From positions 1-64,000 of the forward strand of contig NZ_LYPL01000021.1 of assembly GCF_001662075.1 (NCBI RefSeq): a stretch of 64,000 bases of DNA. The letters are read 5' to 3'. The notes beneath the pieces were generated by a model. It searched no databases. It saw nothing but the letters and a program-made list of their open reading frames with translations, and had not been told where the DNA came from. This document shows, piece by piece, positions 27,688-36,459 of the stretch. Position 1 is the stretch's first letter. Every line of letters begins with the position of its first letter. The DNA comes from Rhizobium bangladeshense. GTDB taxonomy: Bacteria; Pseudomonadota; Alphaproteobacteria; Rhizobiales; Rhizobiaceae. A program made the position numbers and the translations under genes.

Positions 27688-27850
27688 CCGGCCGCGTTTG
27701 GAATACGCGTAGGAGATGAATGTCATCCGGCATCAGAACATCACTGGCGCCAACCTGACAGCAGTGCTTCTACAAAGAGCAAACCTCGCTGTCGACATCC
27801 GTTGGTGGATACCGGGTGGCTAGGAAGATTTTCCGCGGTATGATGCGCCC

Positions 27851-29041
27851 ATGACGAATCTGCTCTCCAATTCCGACGCCCGCCGTGTCTTCCTCGCCAA
27901 GCAGGGCCTCAGCGCCCCACCGAACCGCGCCTTGACCAAGCAAGGACTGTTGCAGCTCATCCACGATCTGGGATTCGTCCAGGTGGACAGCATCCAGACG
28001 GTGGAGCGGGCGCACCACCAGATCCTGTTTTCCCGCAACCAGACCTACAGGCGAGAGCATCTGAAAGCACTGCTCGAAAAGGAACGCGCGCTGTTCGAGC
28101 ACTGGACGCATGATGCCTCAATCCTGCCGAGTGCCTTCTTTGTCTATTGGAAGCACAAGTTCCGCCACCAGGAGAAAGTCTTGATCGAGCGCTGGCGCAA
28201 GTGGCGCGGGGAGGGCTTCGAGGCGGCCTTCGAGGAGACCTATGAGCGCGTGCAGCGCGACGGCGCGATGCTGGCGCGCGACGTCAAGGCCGATGGCCAC
28301 GTGTCCGGCGGCTGGTGGAACTGGCATCCGAACAAGACGGCGCTCGAATATTTCTGGCACACCGGCAAGCTGGCCATTGCCGGCCGCTCGAACTTCCAGA
28401 AGATCTATGATCTCACCGAGCGCGTCATCCCGGCCGAATTCCGCGAGCCGGAGGTCACCCGTGAAGACTTCGTCGATTGGGCCTGCCGGAGCGCGCTCAC
28501 CCGCCTCGGTTTTGCCACCCATGGCGAGATCGCAGCCTTCTGGAACCTCGTCTCGCCTGATGAAGCCAAGGCCTGGGTATCAGCCCATCGCGACGAGCTG
28601 ACCGAAGTGCTGATCGAGCCGGCGCTCGGCGACAAGGCGCGCGCCTCCTGGGCCTTTGCCGATTTCTTCGCAACGCTCGACAGCTATCCGGCTGCACCGC
28701 CCCGCATCCGCGTGCTGAGCCCCTTCGACCCGATGATCCGCGACCGCAACCGTACCGAACGTCTGTTCGGCTTCTTCTACCGCATCGAGGTCTTCGTGCC
28801 CGAAGCCAAGCGCGAATATGGCTATTACGTCTTCCCCCTTCTCGAAGGCGACAGGCTGATCGGCCGCATCGACATGAAGGCGGACCGGAAGAAATCGACG
28901 CTCGATGTCAGGCGGCTCTGGCTGGAACCGGGCGTGAAGCCGTCGGCAGGGCGGCTGGAGCGGCTGGAAGCGGAGCTCGAGCGGGTGGCGCGGTTTGCCG
29001 GTGTGGAGAAGGTGGTGTTGCTGGAGGGGTGGAGGGGGTAA
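27851..29041 (+). CDS. Winged-helix DNA glycosylase-like protein (YcaQ/AlkX family)
   Basis: A 396-residue protein of the YcaQ family, whose E. coli member unhooks interstrand DNA crosslinks. Family features are SDARRVFLAKQGL at the N-terminus, LGFVQVDSIQTVERAHHQILFSR, the EHWTHDASILP segment and the late SPFDPMIRDRNRTERLFGFFYRIEVFVP. The catalytic QxD motif of active glycosylases corresponds here to VQVDS. The ATG at 27851 lies 163 bases from divergent bioM. A palindromic repeat follows the gene. Confidence 0.88.
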   Translation: MTNLLSNSDARRVFLAKQGLSAPPNRALTKQGLLQLIHDLGFVQVDSIQTVERAHHQILFSRNQTYRREHLKALLEKERALFEHWTHDASILPSAFFVYWKHKFRHQEKVLIERWRKWRGEGFEAAFEETYERVQRDGAMLARDVKADGHVSGGWWNWHPNKTALEYFWHTGKLAIAGRSNFQKIYDLTERVIPAEFREPEVTREDFVDWACRSALTRLGFATHGEIAAFWNLVSPDEAKAWVSAHRDELTEVLIEPALGDKARASWAFADFFATLDSYPAAPPRIRVLSPFDPMIRDRNRTERLFGFFYRIEVFVPEAKREYGYYVFPLLEGDRLIGRIDMKADRKKSTLDVRRLWLEPGVKPSAGRLERLEAELERVARFAGVEKVVLLEGWRG

Positions 29042-29168
29042 GCGAAGTATCCTCGCCCATTACTGCGCCCCCACAAGGGAGGCCGTCGTAAGTGCCGGCC
29101 GAATGTAGCACCAGCAGCGGTGCGTCTCTCTACGCCGACGGCGAGTTTGGCATCAACGCCAACCACAC

Positions 29169-29270
29169 TCTCCGTCATCCCAGGCCTTGAGCCTGGGATC
29201 CATGCCACGACTGCCGGTGGACGCGGCGTGGATGCTCGGCTCAAGGCCGAGCATGACGGAGAGTGGGGTG
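29169..29270. repeat. RIME-like repeat copy 4
   Basis: Full two-palindrome element with the left arm in the CCAGGCCTTGAGCCTGG form and the right arm GCTCGGCTCAAGGCCGAGC, flanked by CTCCGTCAT and ATGACGGAG. The remainder of the gap 29042-29377 between the glycosylase and ribB stops contains nothing else recognisable. Confidence 0.85.
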
Positions 29271-29377
29271 CGCAGGAGAAACCCATTCACCGCAAATGCC
29301 CGTGTCAGCCGCCATTCGCTAGCGAAATCAGGCAGTCGGTCACGGCTTGAATTGATCGTGATGAGCGAGGAAAAGTC

Positions 29378-30481
29378 TCAGCAAATCTCCGTCTTGCTGA
29401 TCTTGATGCCGAACCCTTCCAGGCCGACATAGTGGCGCTCGCGGCTGGTCAGCAGCTTGATCGAGCTGACGCCGAGGTCCTTGAGGATCTGGGCGCCGAG
29501 GCCGATTTCCAGCCATTCGCTTTCGCGGTTCTGCGCTTCGGCATGGGCCTCGCGGCCCTGGCTGCGGGCCTTGCGGCCGTTGTCGTAGTGGCCGACGCCG
29601 ACGGAGCCCTCGCGCAGATAAACGATGACGCCGCGCCCTTCGGCAGCGATCTTCTCCATGTAGAAATCGACCGGGCTCTTCTTGCCGAACAGGTCCTCGG
29701 CGACATTTTCCGGATGCAGGCGCACCGGGATGTCGATGCCGTCGCGGATATCGCCGAAGACGACGGCGAGATGCTGCATCGGGTCCCAGGGCAGGGCATA
29801 GGTATGGGCCTTGGCCTTGCCGAAGGCCGTGTCGATGTCGAAGCTTGCGCCGTGCTCGACCAACGTTTCCTTGCGCTGGCGATAGGCGATGAGATCGGCG
29901 ACAGAGACGAGCTTCAGCCCGTGCTTTTCGGCAAAATCGACCACCTGCGGCCCGCGCGTGACGGTGCCGTCATCGTTGACGAGTTCGGAGATGACGCCGA
30001 TCGGCGGCAGGCCGGCAAGCCGGCAGAGGTCGACCGCGGCCTCCGTATGGCCGGAGCGCATCAGCACGCCGCCTTCGCGCGAAACCAGCGGGAAGATATG
30101 GCCGGGACGGACGAAATCGGCAGCCCCGACATTCGGATTGGCGAGGTTACGCACCGTCAGCGTCCGGTCGTCGGCCGAGATGCCGGTCGTCGTGCCGTGC
30201 TTGAAATCGACCGAGACGGTGAAGGCGGTCGTGTGGGCCGAATCGTTTTCCGCCACCATGGCGTTGAGGTTGAGGCGTTTGGCCTCTTCCTTCGGCATCG
30301 GCGCGCAGACGATGCCGGAGGTGTGGCGCACGATGAAGGCCATCTTTTCCGGCGTGGTGTGCACGGCGGCGACGATCAGATCGCCCTCGTTCTCGCGGTC
30401 ATCGTCGTCCATGACGACGACGATTTCGCCGGCCTCGAAGGCCCTGATGGCGTCGACGACGCGTTTCTGATCGTAAGACAT
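29378..30481 (-). CDS. ribB: 3,4-dihydroxy-2-butanone 4-phosphate synthase with degenerate GTP cyclohydrolase II-like domain
   Basis: A 367-residue riboflavin-pathway protein. Residues 1-210 are a complete RibB domain with DDDDRENEGDLI, HTSGIVCAPM, and GHTEAAVDL. The C-terminal ~150 residues keep the fold of GTP cyclohydrolase II but lack the zinc-binding cysteines (the usual GDVFGSLRCDC is replaced by AEDLFGKKSPVDFY), so cyclohydrolase activity is unlikely. Such half-degenerate RibBA proteins are common in alphaproteobacteria, with a separate RibA elsewhere. It starts 8 bases after aroC's stop, on the same strand. Confidence 0.93.
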   Translation of the reverse strand: MSYDQKRVVDAIRAFEAGEIVVVMDDDDRENEGDLIVAAVHTTPEKMAFIVRHTSGIVCAPMPKEEAKRLNLNAMVAENDSAHTTAFTVSVDFKHGTTTGISADDRTLTVRNLANPNVGAADFVRPGHIFPLVSREGGVLMRSGHTEAAVDLCRLAGLPPIGVISELVNDDGTVTRGPQVVDFAEKHGLKLVSVADLIAYRQRKETLVEHGASFDIDTAFGKAKAHTYALPWDPMQHLAVVFGDIRDGIDIPVRLHPENVAEDLFGKKSPVDFYMEKIAAEGRGVIVYLREGSVGVGHYDNGRKARSQGREAHAEAQNRESEWLEIGLGAQILKDLGVSSIKLLTSRERHYVGLEGFGIKISKTEIC

Positions 30482-30489
30482 GGACGCTC

Positions 30490-31587
30490 CTATTTCAGAC
30501 GGCCGGTCTGGCCGCGGTCGCGAAGATAATGATCGGCGATGGCGCAGGCGACCATCGCCTCGCCGATCGGCACGGCGCGAATGCCGACGCAGGGGTCGTG
30601 CCGGCCCTTGGTGCGGACATCGACATTCTTGCCGTCGGCGTCGATCGACTGGCGTTCGGTCAGGATCGAGGAGGTCGGCTTGACGGCGAAACGCGCCACA
30701 ACAGGCTGCCCGGTCGAGATCCCGCCAAGAATACCGCCGGCATTGTTGGAAAGAAAGATCGGCGTGCCGTCATTGCCCATGCGCATCTCGTCGGCATTGT
30801 CTTCGCCTGATGTCTCGGCGGCGGCAAAACCATTGCCGATCTCCACGCCCTTGACGGCGTTGATCGACATCAGCAGCGAGGCGATATCCTGGTCGAGCTT
30901 GGCATAGATCGGCGCGCCGAGGCCGGCCGGCACACCCTCGGCGATCACTTCGATAACCGCGCCGATCGAGGAGCCGGCCTTGCGGATGCCGTCGAGATAC
31001 TCCTCCCAGACCGGGACGATCGCCGCATCGGGGGAGAAGAACGGGTTCTGGCCGACCTGGTCCCAATCCCAGTTGCGCCGGTCGATCTTGTGCTTGCCGA
31101 TCTGCACCAGCGCGCCGCGCACGGTCACACCGGGCACGACGAGGCGGGCGATGCCGCCGGCTGCAACGCGCGCGGCGGTTTCACGCGCCGAGGAGCGGCC
31201 GCCGCCGCGATAATCGCGGATGCCGTATTTGAGGTCATAGGTATAGTCGGCATGGCCGGGGCGGTATTGCCGGGCGATCTCGCCATAATCCTTCGAACGC
31301 TGGTCGGTGTTTTCGATCAGCATCGAGATCGGCGTGCCTGTCGTCGTCATCGTCTCGCCGTCGGCATCGAGCATGACGCCGGATAGCACCTTCACCAGGT
31401 CGTCCTCGCGGCGCTGGGTGACGAAGCGGGATTGGCCCGGCTTGCGCTTGTCGAGCCAGACCTGGAGATCGGCGAGCTTGAAGCGCAGCCCCGGAGGGCA
31501 GCCGTCGACGACGCAGCCGAGCGCCGGACCATGGCTTTCGCCCCAGGTGGTTACGCGGAAGAGGTGACCGAATGTATTGTGCGACAT
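30490..31587 (-). CDS. aroC: Chorismate synthase
   Basis: A 365-residue FMN-dependent enzyme of the shikimate pathway, converting 5-enolpyruvylshikimate 3-phosphate to chorismate. Three family signatures are present: GESHGPALGCVVDGCPPG near the N-terminus, GRSSARETAARVAAGGIAR in the middle and R.DPCVGIRAVPIGEAM near the C-terminus. ATG 31587 (MSHNTFGHLF) is the canonical start; upstream in-frame codons are not homologous. ribB follows after 8 bases. Confidence 0.98.
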   Translation of the reverse strand: MSHNTFGHLFRVTTWGESHGPALGCVVDGCPPGLRFKLADLQVWLDKRKPGQSRFVTQRREDDLVKVLSGVMLDADGETMTTTGTPISMLIENTDQRSKDYGEIARQYRPGHADYTYDLKYGIRDYRGGGRSSARETAARVAAGGIARLVVPGVTVRGALVQIGKHKIDRRNWDWDQVGQNPFFSPDAAIVPVWEEYLDGIRKAGSSIGAVIEVIAEGVPAGLGAPIYAKLDQDIASLLMSINAVKGVEIGNGFAAAETSGEDNADEMRMGNDGTPIFLSNNAGGILGGISTGQPVVARFAVKPTSSILTERQSIDADGKNVDVRTKGRHDPCVGIRAVPIGEAMVACAIADHYLRDRGQTGRLK

Positions 31588-31919
31588 GTGTTCCCACGGT
31601 GGCGTCAGGGCCGGTCGCCGCCGGCCGCGCCATTGCTTGAAAAAGGCGCGACACTCATAGGCCAAAAAGCCGCCGGGGCAAAAGCCTTTCTTTGCGTCAA
31701 ACCGGCCGCTGCCGAAATGCTGTACCCGGACTTGCGACCCATGGCCGTCACCAAGCGGGCCGCGAGGCGGACGCTGGGGTTAACGCGTGATTTTGATTAT
31801 ATTTAAAATCCTATTCATCAATTGGGCGGGAAAAGCCATTCTTACGGGCAATTTTCGCCATATTCAGGAGCTTATCTGTGGCCAGTGTTCTCGTGCAGCG
31901 TTTCAAAAGGATTGTTGCC
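31588..31919. other. Gap between aroC and the DUF1344-like gene
   Basis: Divergent promoter region. The first half is GC-rich; the stretch 31790-31860 is markedly A/T-rich (TTGATTATATTTAAAAT) and is the likely promoter of the gene to the right. No RNA gene or protein of note was seen; the longest plus-strand frames are short. Confidence 0.5.
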
Positions 31920-32180
31920 ATGCGTTTCGTCGTCGCCACGCTTTTGGCCACAGCAAGTTTCCTGTCGCCGATGAGCGGCTTTGCCGAGAGCGCCGATGTC
32001 GAGGCGACGATCAAGAAGGTCGATACGGCCAATCTCGTGCTGACCCTCGACGACGGCAAGACCTATCAGGCACCTGAGGAATTCAACTTCGACGGCCTCG
32101 AAGCCGGCGTCAAAGTGATCGTCTTCTATACAGAAGTCGACGGCAAGCGCGTCATCAACGATCTCGACATCGTCAAATAG
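31920..32180 (+). CDS. Small secreted DUF1344-type protein
   Basis: An 86-residue protein with an N-terminal signal peptide (MRFVVATLLATASFLSPMSGFAES) and a short mature domain SADVEATIKKVDTANLVLTLDDGKTYQAPEEF..., an OB/SH3-like beta-rich sequence matching the DUF1344 pattern. ATG 31920 has AAAGGA at suitable spacing; a GTG at 31878 would add 14 residues. The function is unknown; it should be periplasmic. A short GC hairpin lies just after the stop, between it and the converging phosphatase gene. Confidence 0.75.
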   Translation: MRFVVATLLATASFLSPMSGFAESADVEATIKKVDTANLVLTLDDGKTYQAPEEFNFDGLEAGVKVIVFYTEVDGKRVINDLDIVK

Positions 32181-32187
32181 GCGCCTA

Positions 32188-32203
32188 ACGCCGAGATCGG
32201 CGT
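32188..32203. terminator. Weak bidirectional hairpin between convergent genes
   Basis: ACGCCGA and TCGGCGT are perfect arms with almost no loop, followed on the plus strand by an A/T-rich stretch (ATAAAATTC). It lies between the converging DUF1344-like and phosphatase genes. Confidence 0.35.
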
Positions 32204-32248
32204 ATAAAATTCACTTTCATTCAATTCTGATCGAAACGCGGCGACGAC

Positions 32249-32839
32249 CTACAGCCAGACGATCGTCCGGTCATTGGTGTCGATCCTGACGATCTGGTCC
32301 TGCGGAATGCCGCCTTCGGCCGCGCTGCTCTTCGGCAGGTCGGCGATCATCTGGAACAGCGTGCGAATGACGCCGCCATGGGTGACGCAGACGGTCGGGC
32401 GATCGACGGAGCGCAGCCATGCGCCGGTGCGCCAGGAGAGGATCTCATAGCTTTCCGCATCGTCGCCGGGCGGGATGAAATCCCATTTCGAGGCATTGCG
32501 TTCGGCCACCCGCTCACGCTGCGTCGCCTTCAGCTCCTTGAGCGTCGAGCCCTCCCAATCGCCGAAGGAAATCTCCACCAGCCGGGGATCGGTGCGATAG
32601 GCAAGGGGCGGCAGGCCCATGGCGGCGCGCATGATTTCCATGGTCGCGCGCGTGCGCCCGAGCGGGCTGGCGACGAAATCGAACGCCCCGACCGTCTCAC
32701 CGAGAATCTCAGCCAGCGCAAGACCGTTCCGCCGGGCCTGTTCCAAGCCCGTGGCGTTCATCGCGATGTCCTTCTGACCCTGCAGGCGGCGCTCGGCATT
32801 CCAGTCCGTCTGACCGTGTCTGATCACATAGATAAGCAC
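32249..32839 (-). CDS. Histidine phosphatase family protein (phosphoglycerate mutase-like)
   Basis: A 196-residue enzyme with the catalytic RHGQTDWNAERRLQG motif at 8-22, the second arginine/glutamate pair in LVEISFGDWEGST and the second catalytic histidine in CVTHGGVIR. It belongs to the cofactor-dependent phosphoglycerate mutase/acid phosphatase superfamily; whether it acts on 3-phosphoglycerate, other sugar phosphates or phosphopeptides cannot be told. It starts 20 bases after the fabI stop on the same strand. Confidence 0.88.
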   Translation of the reverse strand: MLIYVIRHGQTDWNAERRLQGQKDIAMNATGLEQARRNGLALAEILGETVGAFDFVASPLGRTRATMEIMRAAMGLPPLAYRTDPRLVEISFGDWEGSTLKELKATQRERVAERNASKWDFIPPGDDAESYEILSWRTGAWLRSVDRPTVCVTHGGVIRTLFQMIADLPKSSAAEGGIPQDQIVRIDTNDRTIVWL

Positions 32840-32859
32840 GGTGCAGACTCCGGAGGCAT

Positions 32860-33678
32860 TTAGTCCTTGACGACCGAAATATCCGGCGCGTCGACCGCCT
32901 TCATGCCGATGACATGATAGCCGCTGTCGGCGTGGTGCACTTCGCCGGTGACGGAGCGCGACAGGTCGGACAGCAGATAGAGGCCGACATCGCCGACTTC
33001 TTCGATGGTGACGGTGCGCCGCAGCGGGGCGTTATATTCGTTCCACTTCAGAATGTAGCGGAAATCGCCGATCCCGGAGGCGGCGAGCGTCTTGATCGGT
33101 CCGGCCGAAACGGCGTTGACGCGGATGTTCTGCGGCCCAAGATCGACGGCGAGATATTTGACGCTGGCTTCGAGCGCGGCCTTGGCCACACCCATGACGT
33201 TATAGTTCGGCATCACCTTTTCGGCGCCGTAATAGGTCAGCGTCAGCATCGAGCCGCCTTCCGTCATCAGCTTCTCGGCGCGGCGTGCAACCGAGGTGAA
33301 GGAATAGACGGAGATCTGCATCGTCTTGGTGAAATTGTCGGGCGAGGTGTCGATGTAGCGGCCAGTCAGCTCGTCCTTGTCGGAAAAGCCGATCGCATGC
33401 ACGAGGAAATCGATCTTGCCCCACAGCTTTTCGACATTTTCGAAAACCGCGTCGATGGTGGATTCATCGGCGACGTCGCAGTGGCCGACGAGCGTCGCCT
33501 CGATTTCGGCGGCGAGCGGCTCGACACGCTTCTTCAGCGCATCGCCCTGATAGGTGAGCGCAACTTCTCCGCCCTGCGCATGAATGGCCTTGGCAATACC
33601 CCACGCAATCGAACGATTGTTGGCGACACCCATGATGACGCCGCGTTTGCCTGCCATGAGGCCGGATGCTTGAGCCAT
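32860..33678 (-). CDS. fabI: Enoyl-[acyl-carrier-protein] reductase (NADH), FabI
   Basis: A 272-residue reductase of type II fatty-acid synthesis. It has the FabI-type SDR features GVANNRSIAWGIAKAI at the cofactor site, IGFSDKDELTGRY, and the catalytic Tyr-x6-Lys arrangement in YYGAEKVMPNYNVMGVAKAAL (key residues Y of YGAEK and K of VAKA). The substrate tyrosine pattern is standard. ATG 33678 (MAQASGLMAGKRG) was chosen over an upstream in-frame ATG that adds an unrelated leader. A second fabI elsewhere is common in rhizobia. Confidence 0.95.
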   Translation of the reverse strand: MAQASGLMAGKRGVIMGVANNRSIAWGIAKAIHAQGGEVALTYQGDALKKRVEPLAAEIEATLVGHCDVADESTIDAVFENVEKLWGKIDFLVHAIGFSDKDELTGRYIDTSPDNFTKTMQISVYSFTSVARRAEKLMTEGGSMLTLTYYGAEKVMPNYNVMGVAKAALEASVKYLAVDLGPQNIRVNAVSAGPIKTLAASGIGDFRYILKWNEYNAPLRRTVTIEEVGDVGLYLLSDLSRSVTGEVHHADSGYHVIGMKAVDAPDISVVKD

Positions 33679-33799
33679 ATTTCGCTCCCTAGGATTCTGA
33701 TCGATCCTGCCTATGGCATAGGCCGTTAATCGGTTCAAGCTTGGCCTGGATCATCAACTGTTAGGGATCGTAACAAAGGGTGCGAATGTCGTAAAAATT

Positions 33800-34990
33800 T
33801 CACAGAAACAGGCCTTCACGCATGCTGCGCATGAGATCGGTGATCTTATCGTCGGGTTTTTCCCACAGGATGATGCGCAATTCGACGACGAGATCGCCTC
33901 TGCTGCCGTCTTCCCGGGGCAATCCCTGGCCGGAAATCCGGATCGTCTTGTCCGAGCCCGACCAGGCGGGCACGGTGATATCAAGCGGCCCGGCCGGTCC
34001 GTCGATGCGCGCCTCGGTGCCGAGCACGGCGTTTTCGATGCTGAGCGGCAGTACGGCGTGCAGGTCGAAACCGTCGACGGTGAAACGCGGATCGGGGGCG
34101 ATGCGGATATTGACGACGGCGTCGCCGCGCTGCATGCCCGGCAGCTTGAAGCCCTGTCCCTTGAGCCGGATCTCGTGACCATCCGTCGTGCCCGCCGGCA
34201 AGGCGAAGCCGATTTCGCGACCCTCCGGCAGCGCTGCGGTGATCCAGCCGCTCTTCAGCACCTCGTCGATCGTCACCGTCGCCGTCGTCACCTCGTCAGG
34301 CGCTTTTTCGAGGCCGGTATCCTTGGCGCCGGTGAAACGGCGCACCAGCGATGTCAGAATGCTGAGCGGCAGCGACAGGTTGGCGCCGGCATTATTTGAT
34401 GCCTCGGCTTCCTCCTCGGCTTCGGCGGCGTCGCCATCGGCGCGCTTGCCCGCTTCGGCCTGTGTCTGGCCCTGGGTCTGCTGATTGTGGGTCTGCTGAT
34501 ATTGGGTTTGTTGATTCTGGGCCTGCTGGGCGCGACCCTGCGCCTGGCCGCCCGCCGCAGTGCGGGCCTGCGCGCCGAAAATGCGCTCCACCATCTCCTC
34601 GGCGCCTTCGCCGGTGCCGGCCTGCTGCCTGGAGCCGTCGGCCGCGGCTTTCTGGGCAGCCCGGGCAAGCTCTTCCATCACCCGCTCGGCATTGGCCTGG
34701 GCCGCCTTGGCGCGGGCTGCAGCCTCGCGCGCGGCTTGGCGTTGCTGCATGATCGTCTGTTCCTGCTTCTTGGCTTCCGCCATCCGCACGGCATTGTCGA
34801 ACAGGCTGCGTTTGCGCGGGTCACGCAGCGTTTCATAGGCGCGGCCGATCTCGGCGAATCGGGCCGTCGCCGTCGGATCGTCCTGATTGTGGTCGGGATG
34901 CGCGGCCTTGGCCATGTTGCGCCAGGCCGCCTTGATCTCCTCCGCCGCCGCGTCGCGCTTGACGCCCAGAATTTTGTAAGGATCGCGCAT
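33800..34990 (-). CDS. DnaJ-class co-chaperone (CbpA-like)
   Basis: A 396-residue J-domain protein. The J domain is at 1-70 (DPYKILGVKRDAAAEEIK, with the invariant HPD in KAAHPDHNQDD). A coiled, Ala-rich segment and a Gln/Thr-rich linker encoded by 15-base DNA repeats follow, then the C-terminal substrate-binding domain (IRLKGQGFKLPGMQRGDAVV). There is no zinc-finger CxxCxGxG region, so it is of the CbpA type. ATG 34990 (MRDPYKILG) is the canonical start. It is transcribed away from the lipoprotein gene across a repeat-bearing gap. Confidence 0.9.
   Translation of the reverse strand: MRDPYKILGVKRDAAAEEIKAAWRNMAKAAHPDHNQDDPTATARFAEIGRAYETLRDPRKRSLFDNAVRMAEAKKQEQTIMQQRQAAREAAARAKAAQANAERVMEELARAAQKAAADGSRQQAGTGEGAEEMVERIFGAQARTAAGGQAQGRAQQAQNQQTQYQQTHNQQTQGQTQAEAGKRADGDAAEAEEEAEASNNAGANLSLPLSILTSLVRRFTGAKDTGLEKAPDEVTTATVTIDEVLKSGWITAALPEGREIGFALPAGTTDGHEIRLKGQGFKLPGMQRGDAVVNIRIAPDPRFTVDGFDLHAVLPLSIENAVLGTEARIDGPAGPLDITVPAWSGSDKTIRISGQGLPREDGSRGDLVVELRIILWEKPDDKITDLMRSMREGLFL
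34473..34531. repeat. 15-base tandem repeat coding the Gln/Thr-rich linker of the DnaJ protein
   Basis: Four consecutive units of TGGGTCTGCTGATTG and close variants begin at 34473, 34488, 34503 and 34518. On the coding strand they give QTQ/QTH-Q type pentapeptides. Such minisatellites change length by slippage without breaking the frame. Confidence 0.7.
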
Positions 34991-35309
34991 GTCAAAACCG
35001 CCGGTGTTGCGATGCGGGCGCCTGTCCTTGCCCTGCATCCCCGCCCAATATCAAAGTCCAATATCAACGCCGTGAGGCGCCACCGGCCGCAAAGGCAGGG
35101 GGAGCCACTCTCAACGCCGATCGTGCGGCCGAGTTGCTAATCACTTGTTATTTCTGTGAGGGGATGCGGAGTGTTTCGCCGCAAATGGTTAGCTCTTTGC
35201 TAAGCATTCGCCGCAAAGCCGGCGGCCGTTAACCTGTCCGCGCCGAATCGGTTCTCCCCGCGGGGATCCCCGCCGGGCCAATTTCCCGAGAAGGTCAATT
35301 CCCGCCGGA
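34991..35309. other. Promoter region of dnaJ-like gene with direct and inverted repeats
   Basis: TTCGCCGCAAA occurs twice (35175-35185 and 35207-35217) in the same orientation, 32 bases apart, and between them TTAGC and GCTAA (35189-35203) form a small dyad. No gene or RNA family was recognised in the gap. Confidence 0.45.
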
Positions 35310-35768
35310 TCAGCTCTCCGGCTGGAAGCTCAGAAGCTGCCAGTTGCCGCCGCCGACGAGGCAGGTCTTGCCGTAGAATTTGGCGATGCCGACATAGGAG
35401 TGCCGGGTGGTGCGGAACTGCCGGCAGACCTGGCCCGCCTCATTGTTTTCGACGATCGTATCGATGACGCCGGCGCTGCCGGTCGATGCATTCGCCCAGG
35501 GAAGCGGCTGGCCTTCGAGCCTGTTCACATCGGCCGACGTCACGGCGTTGCGCACCGTCATCTCGTCAGACAGAGTGTCGGTGCTCGGCGGCGGCTGCGG
35601 CACCGTGCCTGTTGCCACCGACCGGTCGACCTTGGCTTCGCTGAAGAAATCCATGCCGCCGCCAACGCAACCGGAAAGCGACAGCATTGCGACTCCGATG
35701 ATCAGGAAGGCGCTGCTGCGTTGCCGCAGACCCTTTGTATGGCGATATGACTTTGCTATGACTTCCAC
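35310..35768 (-). CDS. Outer-membrane lipoprotein-like surface antigen (RT0821/Lpp0805 type)
   Basis: A 152-residue protein with a signal sequence ending in the lipobox LSGC (FLIIGVAMLSLSGCVGGGMDFF), then a variable middle and a C-terminal domain with CRQFRTTRHSYVGIAKFYGKTCLVGGGNWQLL, the pattern of the RT0821/Lpp0805 family of surface proteins. GTG at 35768 is preceded by AGGA at good spacing on its strand; an ATG at 35855 would add 29 residues before the signal sequence and is less likely. It is divergent from pdxH. Confidence 0.78.
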   Translation of the reverse strand: MEVIAKSYRHTKGLRQRSSAFLIIGVAMLSLSGCVGGGMDFFSEAKVDRSVATGTVPQPPPSTDTLSDEMTVRNAVTSADVNRLEGQPLPWANASTGSAGVIDTIVENNEAGQVCRQFRTTRHSYVGIAKFYGKTCLVGGGNWQLLSFQPES

Positions 35769-35833
35769 CCTGCATCCTGTCCAGTTATGAAAAGCTGGGC
35801 GAGTTTTGAACAATCCGGGGCATTTGAACCAAT

Positions 35834-36454
35834 ATGTCGGCAAACGAGTTAACAAGCGGTGACTTTACCGAAAGTGGCGAGCCCTTCAAGCTCTTTGCCG
35901 AGTGGCTGAAGGAGGCGGAGGCCTCGGAACCGAACGACCCCAATGCCGTGGCGCTGGCAACAGTCGATGAAGATGGCCTTCCCAATGTCCGCATGGTTCT
36001 CCTGAAGGGATTCGATGATGACGGTTTCGTCTTCTACACGAATTTCGAGAGCCGGAAAGGTCAGGAAATCTTGGGGCAGAGGAAAGCCGCCATGTGTTTC
36101 CACTGGAAAAGCCTGCGCCGCCAGGTGCGGCTGCGCGGCCCTGTCGAGATCGTCAGCGACGCCGAAGCCGACGCCTATTTCAAGACGCGGGCGCGCGGCA
36201 GCCGCATCGGCGCCTGGGCCTCGAGGCAGTCCCGCCCGCTCGAAAGCCGTTTCGCGCTGGAGAAGGCGGTGGCCGAATATACCGCCCGTTATGCCCTCGG
36301 CGACATTCCCCGCCCGGCTCACTGGTCTGGCTTCCGCATCCGGCCGACCTCGATCGAATTCTGGAAGGATCAGGCATTCCGCCTGCATGACCGCATCGAA
36401 TTCCGCCGGCCCACGCCGGTCGGAGCGTGGGAAAAGGTGCGGATGTATCCGTGA
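35834..36454 (+). CDS. pdxH: Pyridoxamine 5'-phosphate oxidase
   Basis: A 206-residue FMN enzyme that oxidises pyridoxamine- or pyridoxine-5'-phosphate to pyridoxal phosphate. Typical segments are NAVALATVDEDGLPNVRMVLLKGFDDDGFVFYTNF, SRKGQEILGQRKAAMCFHWKSLRRQVR, and the C-terminal RPAHWSGFRIRPTSIEFWKDQAFRLHDR (described here by key parts: RMVLLKG, WKSLRRQVR, GFRIRP). Length is standard. It diverges from the lipoprotein gene and converges on the deacetylase gene with a 5-base gap. Confidence 0.97.
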   Translation: MSANELTSGDFTESGEPFKLFAEWLKEAEASEPNDPNAVALATVDEDGLPNVRMVLLKGFDDDGFVFYTNFESRKGQEILGQRKAAMCFHWKSLRRQVRLRGPVEIVSDAEADAYFKTRARGSRIGAWASRQSRPLESRFALEKAVAEYTARYALGDIPRPAHWSGFRIRPTSIEFWKDQAFRLHDRIEFRRPTPVGAWEKVRMYP

Positions 36455-36459
36455 TCGGC

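Noticed and set aside
27688..27850. Search for a BioR box upstream of bioMNY
   Set aside because: No TTATnnATAA-type palindrome was found in the gap, so no biotin operator is claimed.
30482..31919. FMN riboswitch for ribB
   Set aside because: ribB is 8 bases behind aroC and no conserved FMN aptamer elements were seen upstream of either gene.
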